Positions 29,042 through 41,428 of a stretch of DNA of 64,000 bases are shown in pieces. The notes under the pieces were generated by a model, which saw only the letters and a program-made list of their open reading frames with translations, searched no databases and was not told the origin of the DNA. How positions within the stretch are numbered: the first letter of the stretch is position 1; every line of letters begins with the position of its first letter. This DNA comes from Cronobacter universalis NCTC 9529 (GTDB lineage: Bacteria; Pseudomonadota; Gammaproteobacteria; Enterobacterales; Enterobacteriaceae), in contig NZ_CP012257.1 in the NCBI RefSeq assembly GCF_001277175.1, forward strand, positions 4,154,001 through 4,218,000. The letters run 5' to 3'. Position numbers and translations under genes: made by a program.

Positions 29042-30171
29042 AACCCTTCCGGCTGGCCATTGTGCGCCAGAAATACCGTCCCGATGGCGGCGCGGAGCGC
29101 TTTGTGTCGCGAGCATTGACGGCATTAAGCGATAACGCTCCCAACCTTGAACTCAATGTCATTACTCGTGAATGGCAAGGTGAAACCCAACCGGAATGGC
29201 ATATCCATATCTGTAACCCGCGCAAGTGGGGCCGCATTAGCCGCGAGCGCGGCTTCGCGGAGGAAGCGCGTAAGCTATGGATCAAAGAGCGGTTTGATCT
29301 CGTGCAGAGCCATGAGCGTATCCCTGGCTGTGATATCTATCGGGCCGGGGATGGCGTCCACCGACGCTGGCTTTTGCAACGGTCACGCATTTTACCGGCC
29401 TGGCGCAGAACGTTATTGATGAACGATCGTTATCATCGCTATGTTATGCAGGCGGAAAAATCCATGTATGAAGCTTCTGAGCTAAAGGCCGTCATATGTA
29501 ATGCCGAAATGGTTAAGCATGAGATCATGGAGGATTTCGGCGTCTCAGAAAGTAAAATTCATGTCATTTATAATGCTATTGATACAAAACGCTTTTTTCC
29601 TGCGAATGAAGCGCAAAGGCAGGTACTCAGGACGCGTTTAGACATACCACAGAGTGCCGTCACGCTTATCTTTGTCGGATCCGGATTTGAGCGTAAAGGC
29701 CTGGCCCCGGCGCTGCATGCAATTGCGCAAACCGACCGTTATTTAATCGTGGTAGGCCAGGACAAAGCTGAAAAAGAGTATCGCGACTTAGCCGCACAAT
29801 TAGGCTGCGCTTCGCGTGTACGCTTTGTTGGATTACAAAAAGAGACGTTGCCGTGGTATCAGACCGCAGATGGTTTGCTGTTACCCACGCTGTATGATCC
29901 ATTCCCAAATGTTATTCTTGAAGCAATGGCGTGTGGCTTACCCGTCATCACGACGCCAGGCTGTGGTGGCTCAGAATTTATAACAACAGAAAAAACGGGA
30001 TTCATTGGCGATGCTCTGGACTTTCGACGGCTAAGAGATTACGTCATGGCCATCCCATCAAGGCTTGAAAACCAACAGATGGGCGATACAGCGAGAGAAA
30101 GGGTGTCAGAAAATACACCCGCCAGGCTTTCACAGCAATTGTTGTCGTTGTATCAAAACTTACTGGAATGA
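29038..30171 (+). CDS. wabG: Family 4 glycosyltransferase, WabG-like
   Basis: This 377-residue GT4 enzyme starts FRLAIVRQKYRPDGGAERFV, with the glycine-rich acceptor loop. VQSHERIPGCDIYRAGDGVH (about 100) and the donor motifs FVGSGFERKGLAPAL and PTLYDPFPNVILEAMACGLPV (about 285) follow. In place of E. coli WaaG this resembles, from memory, WabG of Klebsiella and Serratia, which transfers galacturonic acid to heptose II. If so, the core carries negative charge from a sugar acid here. It is coupled to both waaQ and the next gene by ATGA-type overlaps. The symbol is given from recalled similarity. Confidence 0.78.
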   Translation: MKPFRLAIVRQKYRPDGGAERFVSRALTALSDNAPNLELNVITREWQGETQPEWHIHICNPRKWGRISRERGFAEEARKLWIKERFDLVQSHERIPGCDIYRAGDGVHRRWLLQRSRILPAWRRTLLMNDRYHRYVMQAEKSMYEASELKAVICNAEMVKHEIMEDFGVSESKIHVIYNAIDTKRFFPANEAQRQVLRTRLDIPQSAVTLIFVGSGFERKGLAPALHAIAQTDRYLIVVGQDKAEKEYRDLAAQLGCASRVRFVGLQKETLPWYQTADGLLLPTLYDPFPNVILEAMACGLPVITTPGCGGSEFITTEKTGFIGDALDFRRLRDYVMAIPSRLENQQMGDTARERVSENTPARLSQQLLSLYQNLLE

Positions 30172-31271
30172 TGATGCGAATCCTGATGATTATTGACGGC
30201 CTGCCAGGGGGTGGCGCCGAAAAGACGGTTTTAACGCTTGCGAGAGGCATGACGGAGATGGGGCATCATGTCTCGGTGTTCTCATTACGCCGCGTATGTG
30301 ACTACACCATCCCGGAAGGCGTTGATTATCAGGTCGTATTAGATACCTGCAAAAAACCATGGCGTAAGCTGACTGAATTATCGCGTCGCGCCCGGCTTCT
30401 CGATGGCGCCATCAGGCAGGCAGAGCGCGGGGGTAAGTTCGATCTTATTCTTTCTCACCTGCACAAAACTGACCGCATAGTGGCGCACAGTAAGGTCATA
30501 GACCCGGCTAAGCTCTGGTTTTGCATACATGGCATGTTTTCGTTTTCATACCTTATGCATCGAAAAGGGTTCGCGCGTTGGCTGAAAAGGACAAAGATTC
30601 GTCGCATCTATCAAAACAGCAACGTGGTGGCAGTTTCACAAGCGGTTTTGCATGACCTGACTGATAATGTCGGCATTAGCCTTCGCCATAGCCAGGTTAT
30701 CCATAATCCTTTTGATATTGAGGCTATCCAGCAACAGGCTGCGGCGCCCTGCGAAATGGAAGGGCAACCTTATCTGATTCATGTTGGCCGTTTTCATCAC
30801 CATAAACGCCACGATCGCCTGCTGCACGCTTTTGCTCAAAGCGGTATCAAAGATGCCTCGCTGGTACTGATGGGGAATGGATCAGATGAAAAAATCGCAT
30901 CGCTTGCGTCGTTGGCTGAGAAGCTAAATATCGCCGAACGTGTGATCTTTAAACCTTTTGCCGCGAATCCTTATCCCTGGATTCGCAACGCGCGGCTACT
31001 CGCCCTGAGCTCCGACTGCGAAGGCTTCGGAAATGTGCTGGTTGAGGCCATTATCTGCGGCACTCCGGTTGTAAGTACAAACTGTCCCGGAGGTCCGAAA
31101 GAGATTATGACCGGCGATCTGGCTCGCGGGCTGTCCGGGATGGATGCTGACTCTCTGGCGCAGACGTTAGCTGAAATTTACCATAATCCGCCTGTAGTTG
31201 ACCGCGATACGATTGTCTCTTATGGTGTCGACGCTATTTGCAGGCAGTATCTGGCGCTTGCCTCCCGGTAA
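30168..31271 (+). CDS. wabH: Family 4 glycosyltransferase, WabH-like
   Basis: This GT4 enzyme of 367 residues has LMIIDGLPGGGAEKTVLTLARGM at the N-terminus, ILSHLHKTDRIVAHSKVI (about 87), and donor motifs YLIHVGRFHHHKRHDRLLHAF and SSDCEGFGNVLVEAIICGTPVV (about 280). In Klebsiella the gene at this position is wabH, a GlcNAc transferase acting after WabG. The assignment rests on order and recalled similarity; the donor is not proven. Three ATGs occur in a row at the start, the first overlapping the previous stop. The WabN-like deacetylase nearby is consistent with a GlcNAc being placed here. Confidence 0.72.
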   Translation: MMMRILMIIDGLPGGGAEKTVLTLARGMTEMGHHVSVFSLRRVCDYTIPEGVDYQVVLDTCKKPWRKLTELSRRARLLDGAIRQAERGGKFDLILSHLHKTDRIVAHSKVIDPAKLWFCIHGMFSFSYLMHRKGFARWLKRTKIRRIYQNSNVVAVSQAVLHDLTDNVGISLRHSQVIHNPFDIEAIQQQAAAPCEMEGQPYLIHVGRFHHHKRHDRLLHAFAQSGIKDASLVLMGNGSDEKIASLASLAEKLNIAERVIFKPFAANPYPWIRNARLLALSSDCEGFGNVLVEAIICGTPVVSTNCPGGPKEIMTGDLARGLSGMDADSLAQTLAEIYHNPPVVDRDTIVSYGVDAICRQYLALASR

Positions 31272-31292
31272 TGAAATGATTCAGGTTGGTCT

Positions 31293-32285
31293 ATGCAACA
31301 ACATTCTTCTCCGCTACTAAGCGTGGTGGCTGCCGTTTATAACGGCGAGGCGTTTCTGAACCAATTTTTTGAATGCCTTGCGGCCCAAAAAATTACCGAT
31401 CTGGAAGTGATCATTGTTAACGATGGCTCTACCGACGGTTCGATGAGTATTGTTGAAGAGTGGCGTCGCCATTTTCCGACCATGATAGTGCTTGAACAGG
31501 AAAATCAGGGCGTTTCGGTGGCGCGTAATACCGGGCTGGCCGCGGCATCAGGACAATATCTCTCTTTCCCGGATATCGATGATTTCTTTCGTCCGGGCAT
31601 GTATCAACGCCTACTGGATCTGGCGTTAAAGAACGATCTTGATGTCGTAACCTGCAACGGCAATTACGTGTGGGAGAATGATAAAAAACCGACACGGCCG
31701 ATTTTTCCTTTAGATAAGCTGCAATCCACCGATGTTATGCAGGGCGCGGCATGGCTCAAGCGAGCCCTGGATTCGCGTAAGTTTCTCCATGTCACATGGT
31801 TAAATCTTTATCGCCACGCCTTCATAAAAGAACATGGGTTTCGTTTTGAACCTGGATTACGCCATCAGGATATCCCATGGACGACTGAAGTCCTGCTGGC
31901 AGCGGATCGCGTCCAGTATACTGACGAACAGTTTTATGATTACTACATCCACTCCGCGTCCGTATCCCATAAGCCTGACAATGACGACACGCTGATCCGT
32001 TCAGCGCGTCATTATATGAAGATCCTGCAAATGCTGGAGGCTATCAATCAGCGTTACCCGGACAAAGTGAAGGATATCCCGGCCTGCCACTGGCAAATTG
32101 CGAAAGAAGGCCTGGGTATCCTGCACACCTTTAACAACATACAAGATCCGCTTAAAAAGCAGCAGATTGTTAAAGAATTTTTTGACCAGGGCGTCTGGGG
32201 TCTTATCTGGAAAAACGCGCGTAACCTGCGTTTGCGCTGGCGCCTGGGCCGTCGTTACTTCCGCCTGAAAAAAATCGCAGGCTAA
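31293..32285 (+). CDS. Family 2 glycosyltransferase (LPS core)
   Basis: This GT-A transferase of 330 residues shows LLSVVAAVYNGEAFLNQFF, VIIVNDGSTDGSMSI and a metal site in YLSFPDIDDFFRPGMYQRL near residue 95. The C-terminal third is basic and may bind membrane or acceptor. It is 21 bases after the WabH-like gene and is the last gene of the waaQ unit. It should add a terminal core sugar; the identity cannot be read from sequence. Confidence 0.78.
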   Translation: MQQHSSPLLSVVAAVYNGEAFLNQFFECLAAQKITDLEVIIVNDGSTDGSMSIVEEWRRHFPTMIVLEQENQGVSVARNTGLAAASGQYLSFPDIDDFFRPGMYQRLLDLALKNDLDVVTCNGNYVWENDKKPTRPIFPLDKLQSTDVMQGAAWLKRALDSRKFLHVTWLNLYRHAFIKEHGFRFEPGLRHQDIPWTTEVLLAADRVQYTDEQFYDYYIHSASVSHKPDNDDTLIRSARHYMKILQMLEAINQRYPDKVKDIPACHWQIAKEGLGILHTFNNIQDPLKKQQIVKEFFDQGVWGLIWKNARNLRLRWRLGRRYFRLKKIAG

Positions 32286-32384
32286 AAATGCATTTACAGG
32301 CGCGCTTTCGGAACGAATGGCGCCGTATCCGGATGCGATAAAACCGCCTGTACCCTGGCGTTTTTTCTGATAGTTCCTGATGCC

Positions 32385-32406
32385 GCGGGCGGTGGCCGCC
32401 GCCCGC
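32385..32406 (+). terminator. GC-rich hairpin between the core GT operon and waaA
   Basis: GCGGGCGG (32385-32392), loop TGGCCG, CCGCCCGC (32399-32406), followed by a pyrimidine-rich but not U-only tract. It probably ends the waaQ unit; a perfect U-run is lacking. Confidence 0.45.
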
Positions 32407-32535
32407 TTCTTCCTCTCTCTGCTTCTCTGTATACTGCCGGCAGGCAAAACTCTCCTGTTGGCGCCAAAACAATAGCTTTACCCCGGTGAAATGCTTAGAA
32501 TTTGCCCGCCGATACAGAAAATAACGGATATTAGC

Positions 32536-33809
32536 TTGGAATCGTTGTATACCGCTCTGCTCTACCTGATACAGCCTTTTGTCTGGGTGCGGCTTTTGCT
32601 CCGCAGCCGTAAAGCCCCTGCCTATCGCAAACGATGGGGGGAACGCTACGGCTTTTGTCAGGGAAAAGTATTGCCGGACGGTATCCTGCTGCACTCGGTG
32701 TCAGTGGGCGAAACCCTGGCCGCTATCCCGCTGGTGCGCGCGCTGCGCCACCGCTATCCGTCGCTGCCGATTACCGTCACCACGATGACGCCGACGGGCT
32801 CTGAGCGCGTACAGTCGGCGTTCGGCAAAGATGTGCATCACGTTTATCTGCCTTACGATCTGCCCTGCGCCATGAACCGTTTTCTGGAAACCGTGCGCCC
32901 GAAACTGGTGATCGTCATGGAAACCGAGCTGTGGCCGAATATGATTGCCGCGCTGCACCAGCGCAAAATTCCGCTGATTATCGCCAACGCCCGTCTCTCT
33001 GAACGCTCCGCCAAAGGCTATCAAAAGCTTGGCGGGTTTATGCGCCGCCTGCTCGCGAAAATTACGCTGATCGCCGCGCAAAATGATGAAGACGCCAGCC
33101 GCTTTACCGCGCTGGGTCTGAAGCGCAACCAGCTGGCGGTCACCGGCAGCCTGAAATTCGATATCTCCGTAACGCCGGAGCTTGCCGCGCGCGCGATTAC
33201 GCTGCGTCGCCAGTGGGCGCCGCGCCGTCAGGTGTGGATCGCCACCAGCACCCATGATGGCGAAGAAGCGATTATTCTGCAGGCGCACCGCCAGCTGCTG
33301 GAAACTTTTCCCGATCTGCTGCTGATTCTTGTGCCGCGCCATCCGGAGCGCTTTAAAGACGCGCGCGATTTAGTACAGAAAGCTGGGTTTAGCTTTACGC
33401 TGCGCAGCACTGGCGAAATTCCGTCCGGCAGCACGCAGGTGGTGATTGGCGACACAATGGGCGAGCTGATGCTGTTATACGGCATTGCCGATCTCGCGTT
33501 TGTCGGCGGCAGCCTTGTCGAGCGCGGCGGCCACAACCCACTGGAGCCTGCCGCACATGCCATCCCTGTGCTGATGGGCCCGCATACCTTTAACTTCAAA
33601 GATATCTGCGCCAAATTGCAGGAAGCCGACGGACTCATCACCGTGACCGGCGCCGATTCGCTGGTGAAAGAGATCGCCACGCTTTTGACCGACGAAGACT
33701 ATCGTCTCTGGTATGGCCGTCACGCGGTGGAAGTGCTGCACCAGAATCAGGGCGCGCTACAGCGTCTGTTGCAGCTGCTGCAGCCCTACCTTCCGCAGCG
33801 GAGCCACTG

Positions 33810-33810
<1 letters not shown>
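32536..33810 (+). CDS. waaA: Kdo transferase
   Basis: WaaA (KdtA) adds two Kdo residues to lipid IVA, the essential first step of core assembly, at the inner membrane. The N-terminal hydrophobic stretch [18 protein letters not shown] anchors it. [23 protein letters not shown] carries the catalytic glutamate, and [24 protein letters not shown] is the CMP-Kdo-binding end. I chose TTG at 32536 (424 residues), which aligns with the E. coli start; the frame is open from ATG 32491, which would add 15 residues. The stop overlaps the next start by one base (TGATG). Confidence 0.9.
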
Positions 33811-35061
<1,251 letters not shown>

Positions 35062-35871
35062 TCACTTCTGACAGCGTCGACACCAGTAGGTGCGGCGCTG
35101 GGCATGTTTCCCCGCCAGAATCGGCGTGCCGCACACCCGGCAAGGTTCGCCTTCGCGCCCGTAGACCTGCAACTGTTGCGCAAAATAGCCCGGTTTGCCG
35201 TCGCTTTGCAGAAAATCGCGAAGCGTAGTGCCGCCCTGCTCAATCGATCGTAACAGCACCGCTTTGATCGCCTGCGCCAGCAGTTCGCACTCTTTTTCCG
35301 ACAGCGACGAGGCCAGCCGATCGGGATGGATCCCGGCGGCAAACAGCGACTCGCTGGCGTAGATGTTGCCGACGCCCACCACCAGCTTGTTATCCATCAG
35401 CCAGGGTTTAATCGCGACTTTCTTTTTCGCGCATTTATCACGCAGGTACGCGCCGTTAAAGGCGTCGCTTAGCGGCTCCGGCCCCAGATGCGCCAGCACA
35501 TTGTGGCCTTCGAGTTCACGCGTCCACAGCCAGGCGCCGAAACGGCGCGGATCGGTGTAGCGCAGCACTTTGCCATTGCTCATCACCAGGTCGACATGAT
35601 CGTGCTTCTCGGCTGGCCGCTCCTCGGGGAGGATGCGCAGGCTGCCGGACATACCAAGGTGGATGATTATCCAGCCGTCAGGGAGTTCCAGCAGCAGGTA
35701 TTTGGCGCGACGCTGCACGCTGAGAATGGGTTTATCGCTTAACGCATGGATTTCATCGGATACCGGCCAGCGCAGGCGGCCGTTACGTACAACAGCATGC
35801 AATATCGTTTCGCCAACCAGATGCGGTTCAATCCCGCGACGGCTGGTTTCCACCTCAGGTAATTCAGGCAT
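35062..35871 (-). CDS. mutM: Formamidopyrimidine-DNA glycosylase
   Basis: MutM (Fpg) removes 8-oxoguanine and other oxidised purines and cuts the abasic site. It is 269 residues. The N-terminal [13 protein letters not shown] provides the catalytic proline and glutamate after Met removal. The H2TH region is near 150-190, and the C-terminal zinc finger has four cysteines in CRVCGTP and YWCRRCQK. It follows rpmBG on the same strand beyond a strong hairpin. Confidence 0.98.
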   Translation of the reverse strand: MPELPEVETSRRGIEPHLVGETILHAVVRNGRLRWPVSDEIHALSDKPILSVQRRAKYLLLELPDGWIIIHLGMSGSLRILPEERPAEKHDHVDLVMSNGKVLRYTDPRRFGAWLWTRELEGHNVLAHLGPEPLSDAFNGAYLRDKCAKKKVAIKPWLMDNKLVVGVGNIYASESLFAAGIHPDRLASSLSEKECELLAQAIKAVLLRSIEQGGTTLRDFLQSDGKPGYFAQQLQVYGREGEPCRVCGTPILAGKHAQRRTYWCRRCQK

Positions 35872-35940
35872 AGCGTCTCTCGCGTGAGTTCATTAACAGG
35901 GAGCGGTAATAAAAGATATGAGGGCGGATCGGAAAACAAA

Positions 35941-35965
35941 AAACCCCGCCGAAGCGGGGTTTTTG
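35941..35965 (-). terminator. Terminator after rpmG
   Basis: ACCCCGC (35943-35949), loop CGAA, GCGGGGT (35954-35960), flanked by A and T runs so it can act on either strand. It separates rpmBG from mutM. Confidence 0.9.
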
Positions 35966-35984
35966 TACAAATCAGACAAAAATC

Positions 35985-36155
<171 letters not shown>

Positions 36156-36172
36156 TTATTTCCTCTAAGTAC

Positions 36173-36430
<258 letters not shown>

Positions 36431-36623
36431 TTAGCTCGAGCTTCGTATAGGGTATTGGCAGCCTCGTCAGGCCTGATGGCCCAGTCTGGCGGTTCAATGG
36501 AACTCGCATTGCCAGGCCCACATGCCAAACCCGAGATTCTCAAAGGTGGCGTAGTATACGCTGCCGGGGCCGTCTGCTCAAGTCCCGAACAGATAAAGAT
36601 CGCTAAGGATCGCCACGTCTGGC

Positions 36624-37307
<684 letters not shown>

Positions 37308-37459
37308 CTACGCCATTATCCGCGGGCGGCCAGAGGCTGGCGACAGCGGTTTTTCATCCCTGCGCGACGTCTCGCAAAGTTTAAATTTCATACCGCCGCG
37401 CAGGTTTTGGGATTGTGATAAAATGCCCGCTTTCCAGAAAGTGACAGGAAGAGAAGACC

Positions 37460-38671
37460 ATGGGCCTTGCCGGTAAAAAAATCGTTCTGGGCGTCAGCGG
37501 CGGCATTGCGGCGTATAAAACGCCGGAGCTGGTGCGCCGTCTGCGCGAGCGCGGCGCGGAAGTACGCGTCGCAATGACCGAAGCAGCAAAAGCGTTTATT
37601 ACGCCGCTGAGCCTGCAGGCCGTTTCCGGCTACCCGGTGTCAGACAGTCTGCTTGACCCGGCCGCCGAAGCCGCAATGGGTCATATTGAACTCGGCAAAT
37701 GGGCGGATTTAGTGATTCTCGCGCCCGCCACCGCCGATCTCATCGCGCGCGTCGCCGCGGGCATGGCGAACGATCTGGTGACGACAATTTGTCTCGCCAC
37801 GCCGTCGCCTGTCGCCGTCGTCCCGGCCATGAATCAACAGATGTACCGTAATATCGCGACACAGCAGAATATCGAGCTGCTCGCTTCGCGCGGTCTGCGC
37901 ATCTGGGGACCAGACAGCGGCAGCCAGGCCTGCGGCGATGTGGGCCCCGGCCGTATGCTCGATCCGCTAGAGATTGTAGAGCTTGCCGCAAACCACTTCG
38001 CGCCTGTCAACGATCTGCAACATCTCAACATCATGATTACCGCGGGCCCGACCCGTGAGCGACTCGATCCGGTGCGCTACATCACTAACGACAGCTCCGG
38101 CAAAATGGGATTCGCGATTGCAGCAGCGGCCAGCGCCCGCGGCGCGCGCGTCACGCTGGTGGCGGGGCCGGTCGCCCTGCCGACGCCGCCAGGGGTGGAG
38201 AGAATCGATGTCGGGAGCGCGCTGGAGATGGAAGCCGCCGTGCAGCAACGCGCGCAGCAGCAGCAGATTTTCATAGGCTGCGCGGCCGTCGCGGACTACC
38301 GGGCCGAGACCATTTCTTCTGAAAAAATAAAAAAACAGGGCGATGAACTGACGCTGAAAATGGTGAAAAATCCCGATATTGTCGCAGGCGTCGCGGCGCT
38401 CTCGCAAAATCGCCCTTATGTTGTCGGGTTTGCTGCCGAAACAAATAATGTGGAAGAATATGCGCGGCAAAAACGCCTGCGCAAAAACCTTGATCTGATT
38501 TGCGCGAACGATGTGTCGCAAGCCGGTCATGGTTTTAACAGCGATACCAACGCTTTGCATCTTTTCTGGCAGGAGGGAGATAAAGTCTTACCGCTTGAGC
38601 GGAAGGCGCTCCTTGGCCAACGTTTACTGGACGAGATTGTTACCCGTTATGATGAAAAAAATCGACGTTAA
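37460..38671 (+). CDS. coaBC: Phosphopantothenoylcysteine synthetase/decarboxylase
   Basis: This bifunctional enzyme (Dfp) joins cysteine to 4'-phosphopantothenate using CTP (CoaB) and decarboxylates the product (CoaC), leading to CoA. It is 403 residues. The N-terminal FMN-binding CoaC domain has [12 protein letters not shown], catalytic H75 and C158 in [13 protein letters not shown]. The C-terminal CoaB domain has [25 protein letters not shown] and AAVADYR. It is followed by dut, which overlaps its end. Confidence 0.97.
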   Translation: MGLAGKKIVLGVSGGIAAYKTPELVRRLRERGAEVRVAMTEAAKAFITPLSLQAVSGYPVSDSLLDPAAEAAMGHIELGKWADLVILAPATADLIARVAAGMANDLVTTICLATPSPVAVVPAMNQQMYRNIATQQNIELLASRGLRIWGPDSGSQACGDVGPGRMLDPLEIVELAANHFAPVNDLQHLNIMITAGPTRERLDPVRYITNDSSGKMGFAIAAAASARGARVTLVAGPVALPTPPGVERIDVGSALEMEAAVQQRAQQQQIFIGCAAVADYRAETISSEKIKKQGDELTLKMVKNPDIVAGVAALSQNRPYVVGFAAETNNVEEYARQKRLRKNLDLICANDVSQAGHGFNSDTNALHLFWQEGDKVLPLERKALLGQRLLDEIVTRYDEKNRR

Positions 38672-39107
38672 GATTCTGGACCCGCGCGTGGGCGAGCAAT
38701 TCCCGCTGCCGACGTATGCCACCTCTGGCTCAGCAGGCCTCGATCTGCGCGCCTGCCTGGACGAGTCCGTTGAACTGGCGCCGGGTGCGACGACGCTCCT
38801 GCCAACCGGTCTGGCTATTCATATTGCCGATCCTTCACTTGCCGCTGTTATTCTGCCGCGATCGGGTCTTGGGCATAAACATGGCGTTGTGCTGGGTAAC
38901 CTGGTCGGGCTTATCGATTCCGACTACCAGGGGCAGCTGATGGTTTCCGTCTGGAACCGCGGCCAGCAGAGCTTCACGATTGAACCTGGCGAACGCATCG
39001 CGCAGATGGTATTTGTGCCGGTCGTACAGGCGGAATTTAATCTGGTGGAAGACTTTACCGCCACCGATCGCGGCGACGGCGGTTTCGGGCACTCCGGGCG
39101 TAAATAA
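38649..39107 (+). CDS. dut: dUTP diphosphatase
   Basis: Dut hydrolyses dUTP to dUMP, keeping uracil out of DNA and feeding dTMP synthesis; it is a homotrimer. From ATG 38649 it is 152 residues (a second ATG follows directly). Motifs are [56 protein letters not shown] and the flexible-arm end [14 protein letters not shown] that closes over the nucleotide. The start lies inside the end of coaBC, so the two are coupled. Confidence 0.97.
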   Translation: MMKKIDVKILDPRVGEQFPLPTYATSGSAGLDLRACLDESVELAPGATTLLPTGLAIHIADPSLAAVILPRSGLGHKHGVVLGNLVGLIDSDYQGQLMVSVWNRGQQSFTIEPGERIAQMVFVPVVQAEFNLVEDFTATDRGDGGFGHSGRK

Positions 39108-39157
39108 GCCGCCCGCGTAACCGCGCATTCCTTAAGTTAAATAAAGCGAACCGATTG

Positions 39158-39177
39158 CCGCAGGCGAAAGCCTGCGG
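39158..39177 (+). terminator. Hairpin between dut and slmA
   Basis: CCGCAGGC (39158-39165), GAAA tetraloop, GCCTGCGG (39170-39177) is a perfect and stable stem. No U-run follows, so it may attenuate or stabilise rather than terminate. Confidence 0.5.
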
Positions 39178-39232
39178 ACGCTTTGTGGATGCTCGCCTGG
39201 CAAGTGATTATTTTTCAGGGGTATTTTGAAAC

Positions 39233-39829
39233 ATGGCAGAAAAACAAACCGCGAAAAGGAACCGTCGCGAAGAAATACTTCAGTCTCTGGCGCAGATGCT
39301 TGAATCCAGCGATGGCAGCCAACGTATTACGACCGCAAAACTGGCGGCCTCCGTTGGCGTTTCCGAAGCGGCGCTTTATCGCCACTTCCCCAGCAAAACC
39401 CGCATGTTCGACAGCCTGATTGAGTTTATTGAAGACAGTCTGATTACCCGCATTAATCTGATTCTGAAAGATGAAAAAGAGACGCTTAACCGTCTGCGCC
39501 TGATTGTGCAGCTCATCCTCGGTTTCGGCGAGCGTAACCCGGGGCTGACCCGTATTCTCACCGGCCATGCGCTGATGTTTGAACAGGATCGTCTGCAGGG
39601 GCGTATTAACCAGCTGTTTGAGCGTATTGAAGCCCAGCTGCGCCAGGTATTGCGCGAGAAGAAAATGCGCGAAGGCGAAGGTTACGCGACTGATGAAGCG
39701 CTGCTGGCAAGCCAGCTGCTGGCGTTTTGTGAAGGGATGTTGTCGCGCTTTGTGCGCAGTGAATTCCGCTACAGCCCGACGGCGGATTTCGAAGCCCGCT
39801 GGCCACTGCTGGCCGCGCAACTGCAATAA
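39233..39829 (+). CDS. slmA: Nucleoid occlusion factor SlmA
   Basis: SlmA binds chromosomal SlmA sites and breaks FtsZ polymers over the nucleoid, keeping the septum off DNA. It is a 198-residue TetR-family dimer. The helix-turn-helix is in [31 protein letters not shown] (about 28-62). The C-terminal helical part matches E. coli SlmA closely. It is followed by a strong terminator facing pyrE. Confidence 0.97.
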   Translation: MAEKQTAKRNRREEILQSLAQMLESSDGSQRITTAKLAASVGVSEAALYRHFPSKTRMFDSLIEFIEDSLITRINLILKDEKETLNRLRLIVQLILGFGERNPGLTRILTGHALMFEQDRLQGRINQLFERIEAQLRQVLREKKMREGEGYATDEALLASQLLAFCEGMLSRFVRSEFRYSPTADFEARWPLLAAQLQ

Positions 39830-39847
39830 CGTCGATGCAGTCAGAGA

Positions 39848-39876
39848 AAAAGGCCGGATATCCGGCCTTTTGTTTT
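39848..39876. terminator. Bidirectional terminator between slmA and pyrE
   Basis: AAGGCCGGA and TCCGGCCTT form a near-continuous palindrome (39850-39869), with A residues before and T residues after. Confidence 0.88.
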
Positions 39877-39880
39877 CCTG

Positions 39881-40522
39881 TCAGATACCGTATTGCTGGC
39901 GATACGCCTCTACCGCGGCCAGATGGTTGGCCATCTCCGGCTTCTCCGCAAGATACGCGATAAGCTCGTTAAGCGTAATAATCGCAATCACCTGACAGCC
40001 GTAATCGCGCTCCACCTCCTGAATGGCGGAAAGCTCGCCGCGTCCGCGCTCCTGCCTGTCGAGCGCAATCATCACGCCGGCAAGCGTCGCGCCGTTCGCC
40101 TGGATAACCTCCATCGATTCACGAATCGCGGTACCCGCGGTAATCACATCATCCACCAGCATAACGCGGCCCTGAAGCGGGCTGCCGACCAGGTTGCCGC
40201 CTTCGCCGTGGTTTTTAGCCTCTTTGCGGTTAAAGCAGTACGGCACGTCGCGTTCATGATGCTCTGATAACGCGACAGCCGTGGTGGTGGCGATTGGAAT
40301 GCCTTTATAAGCGGGGCCGAACAGCAGATCGAAATCGATACCGGAATCGACCAGCGCCTCAGCATAAAAACGGCCCAGCAACGCCAGATCGCGACCGGTG
40401 TTAAACAAACCGGCGTTAAAGAAGTAAGGGCTCTGGCGCCCGGATTTCAGCGTGAACTCACCAAATTTAAGCACCTGTTTGTTAAGGGCGAATTCAATAA
40501 ACTGGCGCTGATACGGTTTCAT
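39881..40522 (-). CDS. pyrE: Orotate phosphoribosyltransferase
   Basis: PyrE joins orotate to PRPP to give orotidine 5'-phosphate in pyrimidine synthesis. It is a 213-residue dimer. The PRPP motif [16 protein letters not shown] is near residue 120, and [15 protein letters not shown] is the other phosphate loop. It lies downstream of rph with the pyrE attenuator between them, so expression should fall when UTP is high. Confidence 0.98.
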   Translation of the reverse strand: MKPYQRQFIEFALNKQVLKFGEFTLKSGRQSPYFFNAGLFNTGRDLALLGRFYAEALVDSGIDFDLLFGPAYKGIPIATTTAVALSEHHERDVPYCFNRKEAKNHGEGGNLVGSPLQGRVMLVDDVITAGTAIRESMEVIQANGATLAGVMIALDRQERGRGELSAIQEVERDYGCQVIAIITLNELIAYLAEKPEMANHLAAVEAYRQQYGI

Positions 40523-40555
40523 GGCTTTGCTCCTCAGATAGCATTTTGCAGGCGT

Positions 40556-40580
40556 AAAAAAGGCGACTCTTCAGTCGCCT
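40556..40580 (-). promoter_or_regulatory. pyrE attenuator
   Basis: AGGCGACT (40561-40568), loop CTTC, AGTCGCCT (40573-40580), with A residues at 40556-40561 giving a U-run on the minus strand. It is an intrinsic terminator between rph and pyrE. In E. coli, low UTP slows RNA polymerase so that ribosomes translating the end of rph prevent this terminator, raising pyrE; the same layout is present here with an intact rph. Confidence 0.9.
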
Positions 40581-40586
40581 TAAAAA

Positions 40587-41303
40587 TCAGTTTGCTAACG
40601 CCGCCTTCTGCGACGCCACGATCGACTCGATTCCCCCACGGGCCAGGGCCAGCAAGTCGAGCAACTCCTCATGGGTGAAGGGCTCGCCTTCCGCCGTGCC
40701 CTGCACTTCAATCATGCGGCCGTCTTCCGTCATGACGACGTTCATATCGGTGTCGGCGGCGGAATCTTCCACATATTCCAGATCGCATACCGCTTCGCCG
40801 TTAACGATACCGACGGATACCGCCGCGACCATTCCTTTCATTGGGTTAGTTTTCAGCTTGCCTGCCGCGACCAGCGCGTTCAGCGCATCAGCCAGCGCAA
40901 CGCAGGCGCCGGTGATGGACGCCGTGCGGGTACCGCCGTCGGCCTGAATCACATCGCAGTCGAGGGTAATGGTAAATTCGCCCAGCGCTTTAAGATCCAC
41001 CGCCGCGCGCAGCGCCCGGGCAATCAGACGCTGAATTTCGAGTGTACGGCCGCCCTGCTTGCCTTTTGCCGCTTCACGGGCGTTACGGGTATGGGTCGCG
41101 CGCGGCAACATGCCATATTCGGCTGTGATCCAGCCTTGCCCCTGGCCTTTCAGGAAGCGCGGCACGCCTTCTTCAATGGAAGCGGTGCAAAGCACTTTGG
41201 TATCGCCAAACTCAACCAGCACGGAGCCTTCTGCGTGTTTAGTGTAATGACGGGTCAGGGTAACTGGGCGCACTTCTGATGCGCTACGGCCTGCTGGACG
41301 CAT
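40587..41303 (-). CDS. rph: Ribonuclease PH
   Basis: RNase PH is a phosphate-dependent 3'-5' exonuclease that trims tRNA precursors. The 238-residue product from ATG 41303 starts [38 protein letters not shown] is the phosphate-binding stretch. The frame is complete to QKAALAN, unlike E. coli K-12, whose rph carries a frameshift that starves pyrE of translation-coupled read-through. A start two codons further upstream is possible. It is cotranscribed with pyrE. Confidence 0.97.
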   Translation of the reverse strand: MRPAGRSASEVRPVTLTRHYTKHAEGSVLVEFGDTKVLCTASIEEGVPRFLKGQGQGWITAEYGMLPRATHTRNAREAAKGKQGGRTLEIQRLIARALRAAVDLKALGEFTITLDCDVIQADGGTRTASITGACVALADALNALVAAGKLKTNPMKGMVAAVSVGIVNGEAVCDLEYVEDSAADTDMNVVMTEDGRMIEVQGTAEGEPFTHEELLDLLALARGGIESIVASQKAALAN

Positions 41304-41428
41304 GGGCATATCTCCGGCTTGTTAACGAATGTGGCTGCGCATTATACGGGCTGAAAGCGCTTATTCCTATCCTGTCCGACCTGCGGTAGCTATAATCCCC
41401 ACATTCACATCAGAAAACGGGTACTTCT

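Noticed and set aside
32325..32370. Short hairpin with six T residues after the 31293-32285 gene
   Set aside because: The stem is only about four base pairs; the GC-rich hairpin at 32385-32406 is the better end signal.
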